NCBI GenBank assembly: GCA_963727245.1
Contig: CAVSFO010000006.1
Span: 186,001 to 250,000, forward strand
Direction of reading: 5' to 3'
Origin: JBKQVT01 sp963727245
Lineage (GTDB): Bacteria > Planctomycetota > Planctomycetia > Pirellulales > Thermoguttaceae
Length of the DNA: 64,000 nucleotides
The notes under the pieces are model-generated. The model had not been told where the DNA came from. It saw only the letters and a list, made by a program, of their open reading frames with translations, and made no database searches. Shown one piece after another: positions 23,117 to 31,647 of the stretch (position 1 is its first letter; each line of letters starts with the position of its first letter). The translations under genes were made by a program, and so were the position numbers.

Positions 23117-23859
23117 GAGGCATCTCCTCGCGGGCTAGCAAGACCGGTTTTTCTACCCGTATAGAGGGTACATACTCCCAGCGTGAACTCGCGGCGGCAG
23201 ACTCCCTCCAGGCCGGCCGCCTGCATCCGCTCCGCCATGGCCTCGCCCTGGGGGAACTGGCCCACACTGGCTGGAAGATAATTGTAAGCTCCCTGGCGAT
23301 TTTCAGCCAGGGTCTGGCCCACCCGGGGCAAGACACGGTGAAAATACCAGTTATAGACAGCCGCTAATAGCCGGCGCCGGGGGGTGGAAAACTCCAGCAC
23401 CGCCACCCGGCCGCCGGGCCGGCAGACGCGGACCATCTCCCGCAGGCCGCCGTCGAGGTCGCTCAGGTTTCGCAGCCCGAAGGCCACGCAGACGATATCG
23501 AAGCGGTCGTCGCTGAAGGGCAATTGCAAGGCATCGGCCTCGACCAGCGCGATCTGCCCGGTGGTCCCGGCGCGGCGGCATTTGTCCCGGGCGATGGCCA
23601 GCATCGGCCGGCAAAAATCGGCGCCGATGATCCGCACCCCGGGGCCGCTTGCGCGGCCGTAGGCCAGCGCCAGGTCGGCCGTGCCCGTGCAAAGGTCGAG
23701 GATCCATTTCGCCTCGCCATCCGGCGGCGCCAGCCGGACCGTGCGGCGCCGCCAGCGCCGGTCGATCCCCAGTGAAAGCAGATGGTTCAGCAGGTCGTAC
23801 CGCCCGGCGATTTGGGCGAACATCTGGCGAATGCGGGCGGAGGATTTGTCGAGCGTCAC
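23113..23859 (-). CDS. ubiE: Demethylmenaquinone methyltransferase (UbiE/MenG)
   Basis: A 248-residue class-I SAM methyltransferase that performs the last step to menaquinone. Motifs: RIRQMFAQIAGRYDLLNHLL at the start, the SAM-binding ILDLCTGTADLALAYG, LVEADALQLPFSDDRFDIV and the family signature VAFGLRNLSDLDGGLREMVR, then CRPGGRVAVLEFSTP. It overlaps ubiD by four bases and ubiX by four bases, so the three are translationally coupled. Confidence 0.94.
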   Translation of the reverse strand: MTLDKSSARIRQMFAQIAGRYDLLNHLLSLGIDRRWRRRTVRLAPPDGEAKWILDLCTGTADLALAYGRASGPGVRIIGADFCRPMLAIARDKCRRAGTTGQIALVEADALQLPFSDDRFDIVCVAFGLRNLSDLDGGLREMVRVCRPGGRVAVLEFSTPRRRLLAAVYNWYFHRVLPRVGQTLAENRQGAYNYLPASVGQFPQGEAMAERMQAAGLEGVCRREFTLGVCTLYTGRKTGLASPRGDAS

Positions 23860-25340
23860 GGGTCGGCGCCTGAAGGAGGCTCGGGGCCCAGGCCGTACTC
23901 CGGCCAGCGGTCGCTGACCAACTTGCGTATGGTTTCATTCATCCGGGCCGCGGCGGGTGGGGGGCCGCCGCACTCGTCCGGCAGCTTGGCCGTCGCGTCG
24001 ATGACCAGCCTGGCCGACAGCCGGCCGGGCGGCGTGGCGGCGTCCCGCGGGTCGGGCGGGCCCTCGTCGATGAAGACATCGCGGCCCGGGTTGACGTGGG
24101 CGGCCATGGCCGCCAACACCTGGCCCTCGTCGTGCACGTCAATCTCGTCGCCGACCACCACGAGGAACTTGGCGAATCGCAACGGCCGCGGACAGCAGGC
24201 CATGGCCGCCGCGCGGCGGGCCTGGCCGGCGTAACTCTTGCGGATCGACAGCGCGGCCCAATGCCGCCCGGCGCCGCAGAGCGGCAAATCGTAGTCGATC
24301 AACTCGGGGATGGTCCGTTTCACCAGCGGCAGGAAGACGGCTGCCATCGCCCGCTCGATGACGCTCAACTCGTTGGGCGGCGCGCCGGGGACCATCGCCC
24401 AATAGACGGGATTGGCCCGCTGCGTGATGGCGGTGACGTGCATGACCGGCGCCGGCTGCATGCGGCCGTAGTAGCCCAGGGGCGTACACAGCGGCCCGGC
24501 GTCCACGGCGAGCTCGCCGGGATCGACATAGCCCTCCAGCACGATTTCCGTCTCGGCGGGCACGGCCAGATCGACGCTGCGGCAGGCGACCACGTCCAGC
24601 GGCCGAGAGCGAAACAGTCCGGCCAGGGCGAAGGTGTCCAGTTCCGGCGACCAGCCGGCGGCCGCCGCCAGCACGCTGGCCGGATCGCCGCCCAGGGCGA
24701 CGGCCAGCGGCATCCGCTGCCCTCGCCGCCGGTATTCCGCCAGCAGGCGGGCCGGCTCATCCTGGGCGGCCCAGCAGACGGCCAAGCGGTCGCTTCCCAG
24801 CGGTACCAGGTCGTAGCAACCGCACACCTGCCGATGCGAATCGGGCTCGGCGGTGTAAACCGCCGCCGCGGAAATCGCACGGCCGGCATCGTGCGGGGCC
24901 GCTTGCAAAAGCGGCAGCGCGGCGAGGTCCACGTCGCTGCCCAGGCGGACGATCTGCTGGCAGGCCGCCGCCTTCACCTCCCGGGGCAGCACGCCTCCCC
25001 AACCGATTCCTGCCGCCCCTGCCGCCGGCGTCCGCAGCCGATCGAGCCAGCCGGCCGCCTCGGCCGGCTCAACCAGCCGGGCGATCCGCCCGGCCATCTC
25101 GGCCAGATCGGCCACGCCCAAGGCCCGGCACAGGCGAGCTTCGCTACCGAAGACATTGATCAGGACCGGGATGTCATGGCCCCGAACGGCGGCAAACAGC
25201 AGCGCCGGGCCTTCGGCGCGGGCAACCCGGGCGGTGAGTTCCGCGATTTCCAGGAGCGGATCGACCTCCGCTTCCACCCGCACCAGTTCCCCGGCCTGGC
25301 CTAACTCCTCCAGAAAATCGCTCAGGCACCGGCGCTGCAT
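23856..25340 (-). CDS. ubiD: UbiD-family decarboxylase (menaquinone pathway, MqnL-like)
   Basis: A 494-residue UbiD-type prenyl-FMN-dependent decarboxylase. It starts LSDFLEELGQAGELVRVEAE, with VDPLLEIAELTARVARAEGPALLF typical of the family; the active-site region includes SIRKSYAGQARRAAAMACCP and VVVGDEIDVHDEGQVLAAMA. It should remove the carboxyl group from the prenylated naphthoate made by the UbiA homologue. First gene of the operon ubiD-ubiE-ubiX-ubiA-mqnE. It is divergent from comB with 113 bases between them, which contain a promoter candidate. Confidence 0.92.
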   Translation of the reverse strand: MQRRCLSDFLEELGQAGELVRVEAEVDPLLEIAELTARVARAEGPALLFAAVRGHDIPVLINVFGSEARLCRALGVADLAEMAGRIARLVEPAEAAGWLDRLRTPAAGAAGIGWGGVLPREVKAAACQQIVRLGSDVDLAALPLLQAAPHDAGRAISAAAVYTAEPDSHRQVCGCYDLVPLGSDRLAVCWAAQDEPARLLAEYRRRGQRMPLAVALGGDPASVLAAAAGWSPELDTFALAGLFRSRPLDVVACRSVDLAVPAETEIVLEGYVDPGELAVDAGPLCTPLGYYGRMQPAPVMHVTAITQRANPVYWAMVPGAPPNELSVIERAMAAVFLPLVKRTIPELIDYDLPLCGAGRHWAALSIRKSYAGQARRAAAMACCPRPLRFAKFLVVVGDEIDVHDEGQVLAAMAAHVNPGRDVFIDEGPPDPRDAATPPGRLSARLVIDATAKLPDECGGPPPAAARMNETIRKLVSDRWPEYGLGPEPPSGADP

Positions 25341-25373
25341 GGGGGCCTCTTGGGTTCGAGGGTCGATTGCAGT

Positions 25374-25401
25374 ATTCTAAGGGCGGATTGCGAAACCGCA
25401 A
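25374..25401 (-). promoter_or_regulatory. Promoter of the ubiD menaquinone operon
   Basis: On the minus strand: TTGCGG (25401-25396), 16 bases, TAGAAT (25379-25374), about 33 bases before the ubiD ATG. The -35 element falls inside the dispersed sequence CGGCCGCTTGCGGTTTCGC, so a repeat appears to have donated it. Confidence 0.5.
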
Positions 25402-25453
25402 GCGGCCGTTCTTACGGACCCCCGATCCCTGGTCCCTGGTCCCTGGTTCTCCC

Positions 25454-26224
25454 ATGTCGCCACTGTTGAACGTCTACGCGCTGCCGAAACTGGTCGATCC
25501 CAAGGAACTAGCCGGCGGCACCGTGGTCGCCATCGACGTGTTGCGGGCGTCGACCGTGGTCATCTTCGCCCTGGAGGCCGGGGCCCGCGAGGTCGTCCCC
25601 TGCTTGGAAGTGGACGATGCCCGGTCGCTGGCCGGGCAGTTTCCCGCCGGCCAGGCCGTGCTGGGGGGCGAGCGGCGAGGGCTGCCCATCGCGGGCTTCG
25701 CCCTGGGCAACTCGCCCGAGGAATATACGGCCCAGAGGGTGGCCGGCAAGACGGTCGTGCTGAGCACGACCAACGGCGTGCGGGCGATGCTTCATGCCCG
25801 GCAGGCCGAAAACGTCTTCATCGCCGCCTTTGTCAACGCCACGGCGGTGTTGGGTCGCTTGCTCGGGCAGGAGCAGATTCACGTGTTGTGTGCGGGCACG
25901 GACGGCGTTTTCAGCGAAGACGACATCCTGCTAGCCGGCATGTTGGTGGAGCGCCTGCAGCGCCTGGGGGGAATGACTTACGTGCCAAACGCCCAGGCCA
26001 TTACCGCCCGCGAGTTCTGGCTCAACAGCTTCGCCCTGCCGCAAGCGTTGGGGGCGGAGCCGCTGCCGCCGCAGGTGTTGGCCGCGCAATTGGGCCACAG
26101 TCCCGGCGGCAGGAACCTCATCCAGATCGGCCGCCAGGACGATCTGCTGACGGCCGCCCAAATCGATCGTTTCCAGGGCGTGCCGCGGCTGGACGGGCGG
26201 GACGGTTGCATACGCCTCGGGTGA
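25454..26224 (+). CDS. comB: 2-phosphosulfolactate phosphatase (ComB family)
   Basis: A 256-residue ComB-family protein. Marks: TVVAIDVLRASTVVIFALEAGA, GGERRGLPIAGFALGNSPEEY, VVLSTTNGVRAM and VLCAGTDGVFSEDD. In methanogens ComB dephosphorylates 2-phosphosulfolactate on the way to coenzyme M; bacterial members are widespread and their role is less certain, perhaps in sulfolactate formation. ATG 25454 follows ccctggtccctgg repeat DNA without a clear ribosome site. It is divergent from ubiD. No other coenzyme M gene is in the window. Confidence 0.85.
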   Translation: MSPLLNVYALPKLVDPKELAGGTVVAIDVLRASTVVIFALEAGAREVVPCLEVDDARSLAGQFPAGQAVLGGERRGLPIAGFALGNSPEEYTAQRVAGKTVVLSTTNGVRAMLHARQAENVFIAAFVNATAVLGRLLGQEQIHVLCAGTDGVFSEDDILLAGMLVERLQRLGGMTYVPNAQAITAREFWLNSFALPQALGAEPLPPQVLAAQLGHSPGGRNLIQIGRQDDLLTAAQIDRFQGVPRLDGRDGCIRLG

Positions 26225-26404
26225 TCGGTGCTGCCGGCAGAGACGGAAAAGCCGTTGCAGGCGGCCGCGGCACTACCGCCAGACTCGCTAGGATTGGACC
26301 GGCGCCGCCCGCGGAGGCCCGAGTTGGCGGTGGTTGGCTGGAAATCGTGCCGCGCCGGCCCCGATAGTTCCCAAAGGGGCAGGCTCCCTTCTCCTTTGGA
26401 CAGC

Positions 26405-26468
26405 GGGGGGACTGTCCCAATTTTCGGCACCACGCGAAGCGTGGTCAGACGAAAATGGGACTGTCCCC
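26405..26468. repeat. GGGACTGTCCC...TTTTCG paired inverted repeat, copy 1
   Basis: GGGGACTGTCCCAATTTTCG on the left and CGAAAATGGGACTGTCCCC on the right form long inverted arms around an inner hairpin (CACCACGC/GCGTGGT). Each arm end is itself a near-palindrome (GGGACTGTCCC). It lies 27 bases before the LysM gene start. A second element with the same arms (GGGGACAGTCCCATTTTCG) is at 48361-48441. Confidence 0.85.
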
Positions 26469-26495
26469 TTCTGCGGAACGATTAAGGTGGCGACC

Positions 26496-27074
26496 ATGGA
26501 GCGACGCGTGAAGATTGCCGCGGCGGCCAGCGTCTTGCTGGTTGGAACCGTGGCGGCGTTGTTGTTCCGTCGCGACCCGCCGCCGCCCTGCCCGGCGGTG
26601 CCCGGGACCAGCGATCAACTGGTGCTCCGCCCGCAGGCGGCGCCGCAGGCGGCGCCGGACGACCCGGCATGGCTGCAACGGGGCGGCGGCGAGGCGTCGC
26701 AGTCGGCGCCGACGGGCTCGCAAGAGGCAGCCCCGGCCATCACGATCGTCACCCCCGCCGACGCCGGGCAAGCGCCGCCCGAGTTGGCCCGGTCGTATCC
26801 CGACAACAGCTTGCCGGGCAATTCGCGGTGGGGCGTCTCGATGGTGCAGATGCTGCCGGAGGCGTTGCCGCCGCAGCAGGCGCCGCGGATCCACAAGATC
26901 GTCGACGGCGATACGCTCCCGGCGCTGGCGGAGCGTTACTTGGGCTCGAAGGACGCGGCGGCGGCGATCTTCGCCGCCAACCGCGACTTGCTTTCCGACC
27001 CGCAAATCCTGCCCATCGGCGCCGAGCTGACGATCCCGGCCGCGGCGGAACAGTCGCCGGCGAAGGCCCCGTAA
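26496..27074 (+). CDS. LysM-like domain protein, membrane-anchored
   Basis: A 192-residue protein. It has an N-terminal membrane anchor or signal (KIAAAASVLLVGTVAALLF), a Pro/Ala-rich linker (about 25-110) and a C-terminal LysM-like module (RIHKIVDGDTLPALAERYLG, then AIFAANRDLLSDPQILPIGAE and LTIP). LysM domains bind N-acetylglucosamine-containing glycans such as peptidoglycan, so a cell-wall-binding role in the periplasm is likely. ATG 26496 has AAGGTGG upstream. It is transcribed convergently with the alpha/beta-hydrolase-like gene. Confidence 0.75.
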   Translation: MERRVKIAAAASVLLVGTVAALLFRRDPPPPCPAVPGTSDQLVLRPQAAPQAAPDDPAWLQRGGGEASQSAPTGSQEAAPAITIVTPADAGQAPPELARSYPDNSLPGNSRWGVSMVQMLPEALPPQQAPRIHKIVDGDTLPALAERYLGSKDAAAAIFAANRDLLSDPQILPIGAELTIPAAAEQSPAKAP

Positions 27075-27100
27075 GGAGTGCGGCGCGGCGCGGCGGCGGG

Positions 27101-28177
27101 CTATTCGCCCGGCTCCTTCACGTAGGGATCCTTCCGCAACAGCTTCCACTTGTACTTCTTGGCCGCTTTGCACTCGATGAGGCGGCGAGAAACGAACTGT
27201 TTGATCAGGTCCGGCACTCCGAGCGAGTTCTCCGTCAGCAGGTTGGACCCTTGAAGTGCGGTCTCCAAGGGGACGTAGAACAAGCTTTGCTCATCCTTCT
27301 TATCCTTGTCAGGCTTGTCCGTCTTGTCAGTGGAGCCGCTGAGGCGATGGGCCGGTTCCAGCAGCTTGTTCACGCGCTCGGCGTCCTTCGCTTTCGACCC
27401 GTCCTTGCCGAACAGCAGCATGACCGAGGGCTGACTGCGGACGTTCTCATCCTTGAGGATTTCGAGGAGACTCACACCGTGCGCCGACCGCAACTCGGGC
27501 GAGATCAGCACCAGCGCCTTGCAGAACCCGCCCGTCTGAAAGCGGCCGACCGGGCTGGAGTTCCAATCGTTGCGGGCGAATTCCAGGGCCACGCCCGCCC
27601 CCATGCCGACCCCCACGACGCAGAGCTTGTTCATGTTCAGCCTGGGCGTCTTGCCTTGGCCGTTGTTTTCCTCCAAGAGGAAGAGGCGGATTGCCGCCAT
27701 GTCCTGGCTGGCCATGGCCGCAAAGTCGCGCTGCTTCAACCTGGCCGGGTTGAGGATGCCGCCGTTCTTCATTTTCGTGCTGTCGCCGTGGCCCCGCAGG
27801 TCGGGCACCAGCACCGCACAACCCAGGTCCTTTTGCAGCTTGGGGGCCATCTCGGCAAAGTCCTTGCGGCTGCCCTTGAAGCCGTGTAACAAAACGACCG
27901 GGATCGAATCCTGGCCGTTCGCGCCGGCATAGTAGGACGCCTTCAGGATTAAGCCGTCCTCGGTGGTGAGCGTAATTTCCTCGGGCTCGTCCGCCTTGGC
28001 GGGAGTGGCTCCGGCCGTCTCGTCCGCCTTGGCGGGAGTCTCGTCCGGCTTCTGATCGTCCTGGGCGCGAAGCAGGGGCAGCCCCAGCAGCAAGCCCGCC
28101 ACCGCCAGGCTGACCACCCGAAACCATCTATGGCCCGCAGACCCCGCCGCCGAAATACCGAGTTGTCGTGCCGACAT
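27101..28177 (-). CDS. Exported alpha/beta-hydrolase-fold protein, probable nucleophile lost
   Basis: 358 residues: a signal sequence (WFRVVSLAVAGLLLGLPLL), a charged linker, then an alpha/beta-hydrolase core with VVLLHGFKGSRKDFAEMA (oxyanion-hole region) and VLVPDLRGHGDST. At the nucleophile elbow the expected GxSxG reads VVGVGMGAGVALEFA, with Gly where Ser should be. It may therefore be catalytically dead or act as a binding protein, unless another residue serves. A Lys/Asp-rich insert (SGSTDKTDKPDKDKKDE) lies near residue 285. ATG 28177 follows GCGAGG; a good promoter lies 80-110 bases upstream. Confidence 0.75.
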   Translation of the reverse strand: MSARQLGISAAGSAGHRWFRVVSLAVAGLLLGLPLLRAQDDQKPDETPAKADETAGATPAKADEPEEITLTTEDGLILKASYYAGANGQDSIPVVLLHGFKGSRKDFAEMAPKLQKDLGCAVLVPDLRGHGDSTKMKNGGILNPARLKQRDFAAMASQDMAAIRLFLLEENNGQGKTPRLNMNKLCVVGVGMGAGVALEFARNDWNSSPVGRFQTGGFCKALVLISPELRSAHGVSLLEILKDENVRSQPSVMLLFGKDGSKAKDAERVNKLLEPAHRLSGSTDKTDKPDKDKKDEQSLFYVPLETALQGSNLLTENSLGVPDLIKQFVSRRLIECKAAKKYKWKLLRKDPYVKEPGE

Positions 28178-28258
28178 AAGTCATTGACCTCGCTAAAGAA
28201 AAGACAGCGATGTTCCGGTGCCGGGAGGGTCGCGGCCGCCCGACTCCTTTCTGTAATC

Positions 28259-28287
28259 ATGCTAAATCGTCCGCCGCGGCATGTCAA
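28259..28287 (-). promoter_or_regulatory. Sigma-70-type promoter of the hydrolase-like gene
   Basis: On the minus strand: a perfect TTGACA (28287-28282), 17 bases, TAGCAT (28264-28259). The predicted start is near 28252, giving a leader of about 75 bases. This is the best housekeeping-type promoter I found in the window. Confidence 0.65.
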
Positions 28288-28303
28288 CCTTGACCGCAAA
28301 AGT

Positions 28304-30589
28304 CTACAACATATCGAGCGGATCAACGTCGACGATCCACTGCACGCCTTCCGGTGGTGTGACCGCCGCCGTGGCTTGCCGGACCGCGGCACGGAGCCCT
28401 TCGCCGTCCAGGCCGTGGACCTGGATCTGGAAGCGGAATTTGCCCCGCAACCGCGCCAGCGGGGCCGGGGCGGGACCCAGCAGCCGGGCGTCCAGCCGCC
28501 GGCTCGCCATCGTCTCCCGCAGCCGCTCCGCCAGACAGAGCGCGAATTGCCCGGCCACCGCCTCCAGCGGGCCGCGGATCACCAGGCGGATCATCGTGGC
28601 AAAGGGGGGGTAGCGGAGCAACTCGCGGACCGGCAACTCGCCGGCGGCAAAGGCGGCGAAATCGTGCCGCACCGCCGCCCGAATCGCCGGGTGCTCCGGG
28701 CTGAACGTCTGCACCAGCACGCGGCCCCCCTTGGGCCCGCGGCCCGTCCGGCCCGCCACCTGCGTCACGAGGTGAAAGGTCCGCTCGGCGGCGCGGAAGT
28801 CGGGCAGGTGCAGGGCCGTGTCGGCGTTGATGACGCCCACCAGGGTCACGTTGGGAAAATCCAGCCCCTTGGCGATCATCTGCGTCCCCAGGAGGACCTT
28901 CACTTTGCCGGAGCGGAAGTCGGAAAGGGCCCGCTCGTGGCTGCCGTGCCCCCGCATCGTGTCGGTGTCCATCCGCAGGCAGGGGACCTTGGGGAAGCGG
29001 GCCCGCACCTCCGCTTCCAGCCGCTGCGTCCCCTGGCCGCTGTAGCGAATGCCGGCGAAGTCGCAGCCCGGGCAGGCCGCCGGGGCCGGTATCCGATAGT
29101 CGCAGTAATGGCACAACGCGATCTCCTCGGTGCGATGGTGCGTCAGGGCGATGTCGCAATCGGGACACCGCATCACCAGTCCGCAGGCCGGGCACTGGAT
29201 GTGCGTGGAAAACCCGCGACGATTCAACAACAGGATGACTTGTCCCCCCTCGGCCAGCGCGGCCGTCATGGCGTGGAGCAAGGGACGGCTGATGGCCCCC
29301 CGCGACGGCCCGCCGCGCAAGTCGCTGCGGAGATCGATGGTGCCGACCACCGGCATGGGGCGATCCATGACCCGCCGCGGCAGTTCGACCAGCCGATACT
29401 GCCCCCGCTGCGCCTGCATCCAGCTCTCCAGCGACGGCGTGGCCGAGCCCAGCACCAGCGGCACCCCTTCGGCCGCGGAGCGGGCCATGGCCACGTCCCG
29501 GGCATGATAGCGCGGGGCCGTGGCCTGCTTGAACGAGCCCTCGTGCTCCTCGTCCAGCACGATCAGCCCCAAATGCGGCGTGGGCGCGAAGATCGCGCTG
29601 CGGGCGCCGACCACCACCGCCACCCCGCCCTCGGCAATCCGCTGCCAATGCCAATGCCGCTCGGCGTCGCTGAGGTGGCTGTGGAGCACCGCCACCTCGC
29701 CGAAGCGCGAGCGGAACCGCTCTACTGTTTGCGGCGTCAGGCTGATCTCCGGCACCAGCACGATGGCCTGACGCCCATAACGCACCACCTCTTGGATCGC
29801 CTGGATATAGACCTCGGTCTTGCCGCTGTCGGTCACGCCGTGGACGAGAATGACTTCGTGCCGCTGCGACCGTAGGGCCGCCACGATGACCGCCAGGGCC
29901 TTGGCCTGGTCGGCGTTGAGCACCAGGTTGGGCTCAGGCCCCGTCGCCGGCACGGCCTGCCGCCGCTGTTGCAGCCGGCCGGTCTGGCTGCGGACGAGTC
30001 CCTTGCGACGCAATGCCGTAATGGGCGCCAACGTGCAATGGGCCGCCCGGGCAAGCTCTTGCGGCGTGAGCGGCTCGGCGGCGGCCGCCAGCGCCGCCAG
30101 CGCCGCCCGTTGTTTTTCCGGCAGTTTCGTGGAAGCGATCTTGTCGGCGGCCTCGGCGTCAACGTGCAGAAGCGTGGTCATCCGCGTGCCCGCCTGGCCC
30201 CGGACCCCGGCGGGCAGGACCGTCTCCAAGACCTGGCCCCAATCGCACAAGTAGCGCTCGGCAATCCACTGCGTCAGCCGCAGCATCGCCGGCGACAGCA
30301 GGCTGCGACGATCGACCACCTCCTCGACGGGCTTCAGCCGCCGCGGTCCGGCGGCCCGGGTCTCCAGCCGCACGCAATAGCCGGTCACCAGCCGGTTCCC
30401 CCTTCCCAGCGGCACACGCACGCGGCGGCCCGGCTCGATCTCCAGCCGCAGCCGGTCGGGCACCGTGTAGTCGAACTCCTGCGCCGGGCCCGTCGCCAGG
30501 ACCACGGTCGCCACCAGATGCTCGGCCTGGTCATCTTCCTGCCAGGGAGCGGGCTCGGGATCGAACAGATGGCGTTGCGGGTCGGACAT
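28304..30589 (-). CDS. priA: Primosomal replication helicase PriA
   Basis: 761 residues. PriA restarts stalled replication forks. Order of parts: N-terminal DNA-binding domain (VATVVLATGPAQEFDYTVPD, RVRVPLGRGNRLVTGYC), winged helix, helicase with Walker A GVTDSGKTEVYIQAI and the DEEH box LIVLDEEHEGSFKQ, the zinc region (IQCPACGLVMRCPDCD, CHYCDYRIPAPAACPGC), then GTQMIAKGLDFPNVTLVGVI and QVAGRTGRGPKGGRVLVQTF. Start ATG 30589 is the natural N-terminus; the frame upstream crosses repeat DNA. It is divergent from nadD. Confidence 0.95.
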   Translation of the reverse strand: MSDPQRHLFDPEPAPWQEDDQAEHLVATVVLATGPAQEFDYTVPDRLRLEIEPGRRVRVPLGRGNRLVTGYCVRLETRAAGPRRLKPVEEVVDRRSLLSPAMLRLTQWIAERYLCDWGQVLETVLPAGVRGQAGTRMTTLLHVDAEAADKIASTKLPEKQRAALAALAAAAEPLTPQELARAAHCTLAPITALRRKGLVRSQTGRLQQRRQAVPATGPEPNLVLNADQAKALAVIVAALRSQRHEVILVHGVTDSGKTEVYIQAIQEVVRYGRQAIVLVPEISLTPQTVERFRSRFGEVAVLHSHLSDAERHWHWQRIAEGGVAVVVGARSAIFAPTPHLGLIVLDEEHEGSFKQATAPRYHARDVAMARSAAEGVPLVLGSATPSLESWMQAQRGQYRLVELPRRVMDRPMPVVGTIDLRSDLRGGPSRGAISRPLLHAMTAALAEGGQVILLLNRRGFSTHIQCPACGLVMRCPDCDIALTHHRTEEIALCHYCDYRIPAPAACPGCDFAGIRYSGQGTQRLEAEVRARFPKVPCLRMDTDTMRGHGSHERALSDFRSGKVKVLLGTQMIAKGLDFPNVTLVGVINADTALHLPDFRAAERTFHLVTQVAGRTGRGPKGGRVLVQTFSPEHPAIRAAVRHDFAAFAAGELPVRELLRYPPFATMIRLVIRGPLEAVAGQFALCLAERLRETMASRRLDARLLGPAPAPLARLRGKFRFQIQVHGLDGEGLRAAVRQATAAVTPPEGVQWIVDVDPLDML

Positions 30590-30643
30590 GGCGGAGTTGG
30601 CCGGCAGCCGGTAAACTGTTTCTGTTGTGGACGGTCGGGAAGT

Positions 30644-30744
30644 TGTAGGGTGGGTCGAGGGGCACCGTGCGCAGCATGGTCGCGAGCCCCACCACAATTC
30701 GCGGAGAGCTGATGGTGGGGCTCGCTGCGCTCGACCCACCCTAC
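30644..30744. repeat. GTAGGGTGGGTCGAG bipartite inverted repeat
   Basis: GTAGGGTGGGTCGAG and CTCGACCCACCCTAC form perfect 15-bp arms at the ends of a 101-base element, with inner GCGAGCCCCACCA and TGGTGGGGCTCGC also pairing and a smaller hairpin (ACCGTGCGCAGCATGGT). It fills most of the priA-nadD intergenic gap. Single halves of the same family occur at 50716-50758 and 63940-64000. Confidence 0.85.
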
Positions 30745-30752
30745 GGCCATAA

Positions 30753-30781
30753 CCCTGACCCTCTCCCGGAGGGAGAGGGGA
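30753..30781. repeat. CCCTCTCCCGGAGGGAGAGGG palindrome, single copy
   Basis: A hairpin with CCCTCTCCC/GGGAGAGGG arms, preceded by ACCCTGA. The same family occurs as inverted pairs at 35555-35668 and 36336-36430. Confidence 0.8.
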
Positions 30782-30842
30782 CAGCGGACTACACCAAGAA
30801 TATCCCACCCGCAGGACGCCGTTACAAGGCAGGAGCCGATTG

Positions 30843-31471
30843 ATGCGACTGGGACTCTTCGGCGGGACCTTCGATCCGGTGCATTTTGGGCACCTCTTGC
30901 TGGCAGAATGCTGCCGGGAACAATGCCGATTGGACGCGGTCTGGTTCTTGCCGGCGGCCGTGCCTCCGCACAAGCAGGCCCGGCCGCTTGCGCCGCCCAG
31001 GCCCGCATCGAGATGCTGGAGTTGGCCATCGCCGGCAACGCGGCCTTCGCCGTCAGCCGCTACGAGACCGATCGCGGCGGGGTCAATTATACGGCCGAGA
31101 CGCTGGCGCATTTTCACGAAGAGGACCCCGAGCGCGAGCTGTTTTTCCTGTTGGGGGCCGACATGCTGCACGATCTGCCCCACTGGCGGGAGCCGGGCCG
31201 AATCTGCCAACTGGCGATGTTGGTGGCGGTCCGCCGGGCGGGCGCGCCGCCGCTGGATTTCGCGCCGCTGGCCCGGTTCGCCGCCGCCGAGCGGATCGAG
31301 CAGATGCGGTCGTCTGCGGTCGAGATGCCCGCCATGGGCGTCAGTAGCGCCGAGATACGCCGTCGCCTGTCCACCGGCGAGAGCATTCGCTATCGCACGC
31401 CCCGCGCCGTCGAGGCCTATATCGAAAGTCATGGGCTGTACATTGAGCCGGAGGCGTTAGCCTCCGGATAA
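30843..31471 (+). CDS. nadD: Nicotinate-nucleotide adenylyltransferase, frameshifted
   Basis: About 209 residues. NadD adenylates nicotinate mononucleotide in NAD synthesis and is essential. The start ATG 30843 has AGGAG 8 bases upstream and gives RLGLFGGTFDPVHFGHLLLA, with the nucleotide-binding GGTFDPxHxGH. After VPPHKQARPLA one base appears to be missing near 30993; restoring it continues as AQARIEMLELAIAGN, then ETDRGGVNYTAETLAHF, LFFLLGADMLHDLPHW and the second signature MGVSSAEIRRRL. The last eight residues and the stop lie in the palindrome CCGGAGGC-GTTA-GCCTCCGG. Confidence 0.9.
31448..31467. repeat. CCGGAGGC-GTTA-GCCTCCGG palindrome at the nadD 3' end
   Basis: A perfect 8-bp stem with loop GTTA. 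It encodes the C-terminal residues of NadD, and the stop TAA follows one base later. Relatives: 33641-33660 (loop TGAC) and an imperfect copy at about 6229-6247. Confidence 0.8.
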
Positions 31472-31502
31472 GGCGGAAGGACGAAAGATCAAGGATGAAA
31501 AG

Positions 31503-31523
31503 CCCCCGGACTGTGTCCGGGAG
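31503..31523 (-). terminator. Terminator-like hairpin repeat, minus orientation
   Basis: Stem CCCCCGGAC/GTCCGGGAG with loop TGT. On the minus strand it is followed by CTTTTC. It lies after nadD but points the wrong way for that gene. Same family as 3080, 22364 and 34744, with the same stem bases as 22364 except one wobble pair. Confidence 0.5.
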
Positions 31524-31647
31524 GGCGGCTGAAACGGGCTCGGTGGCACACGGACTCGGCCCCCGCTTGCGGCGTGCTGCGCGGCCGGCTATGCTAACGG
31601 GACCGGAGGCAAAATCGCGCCGTAAGTCGACCAACGGGGAATGCGTG

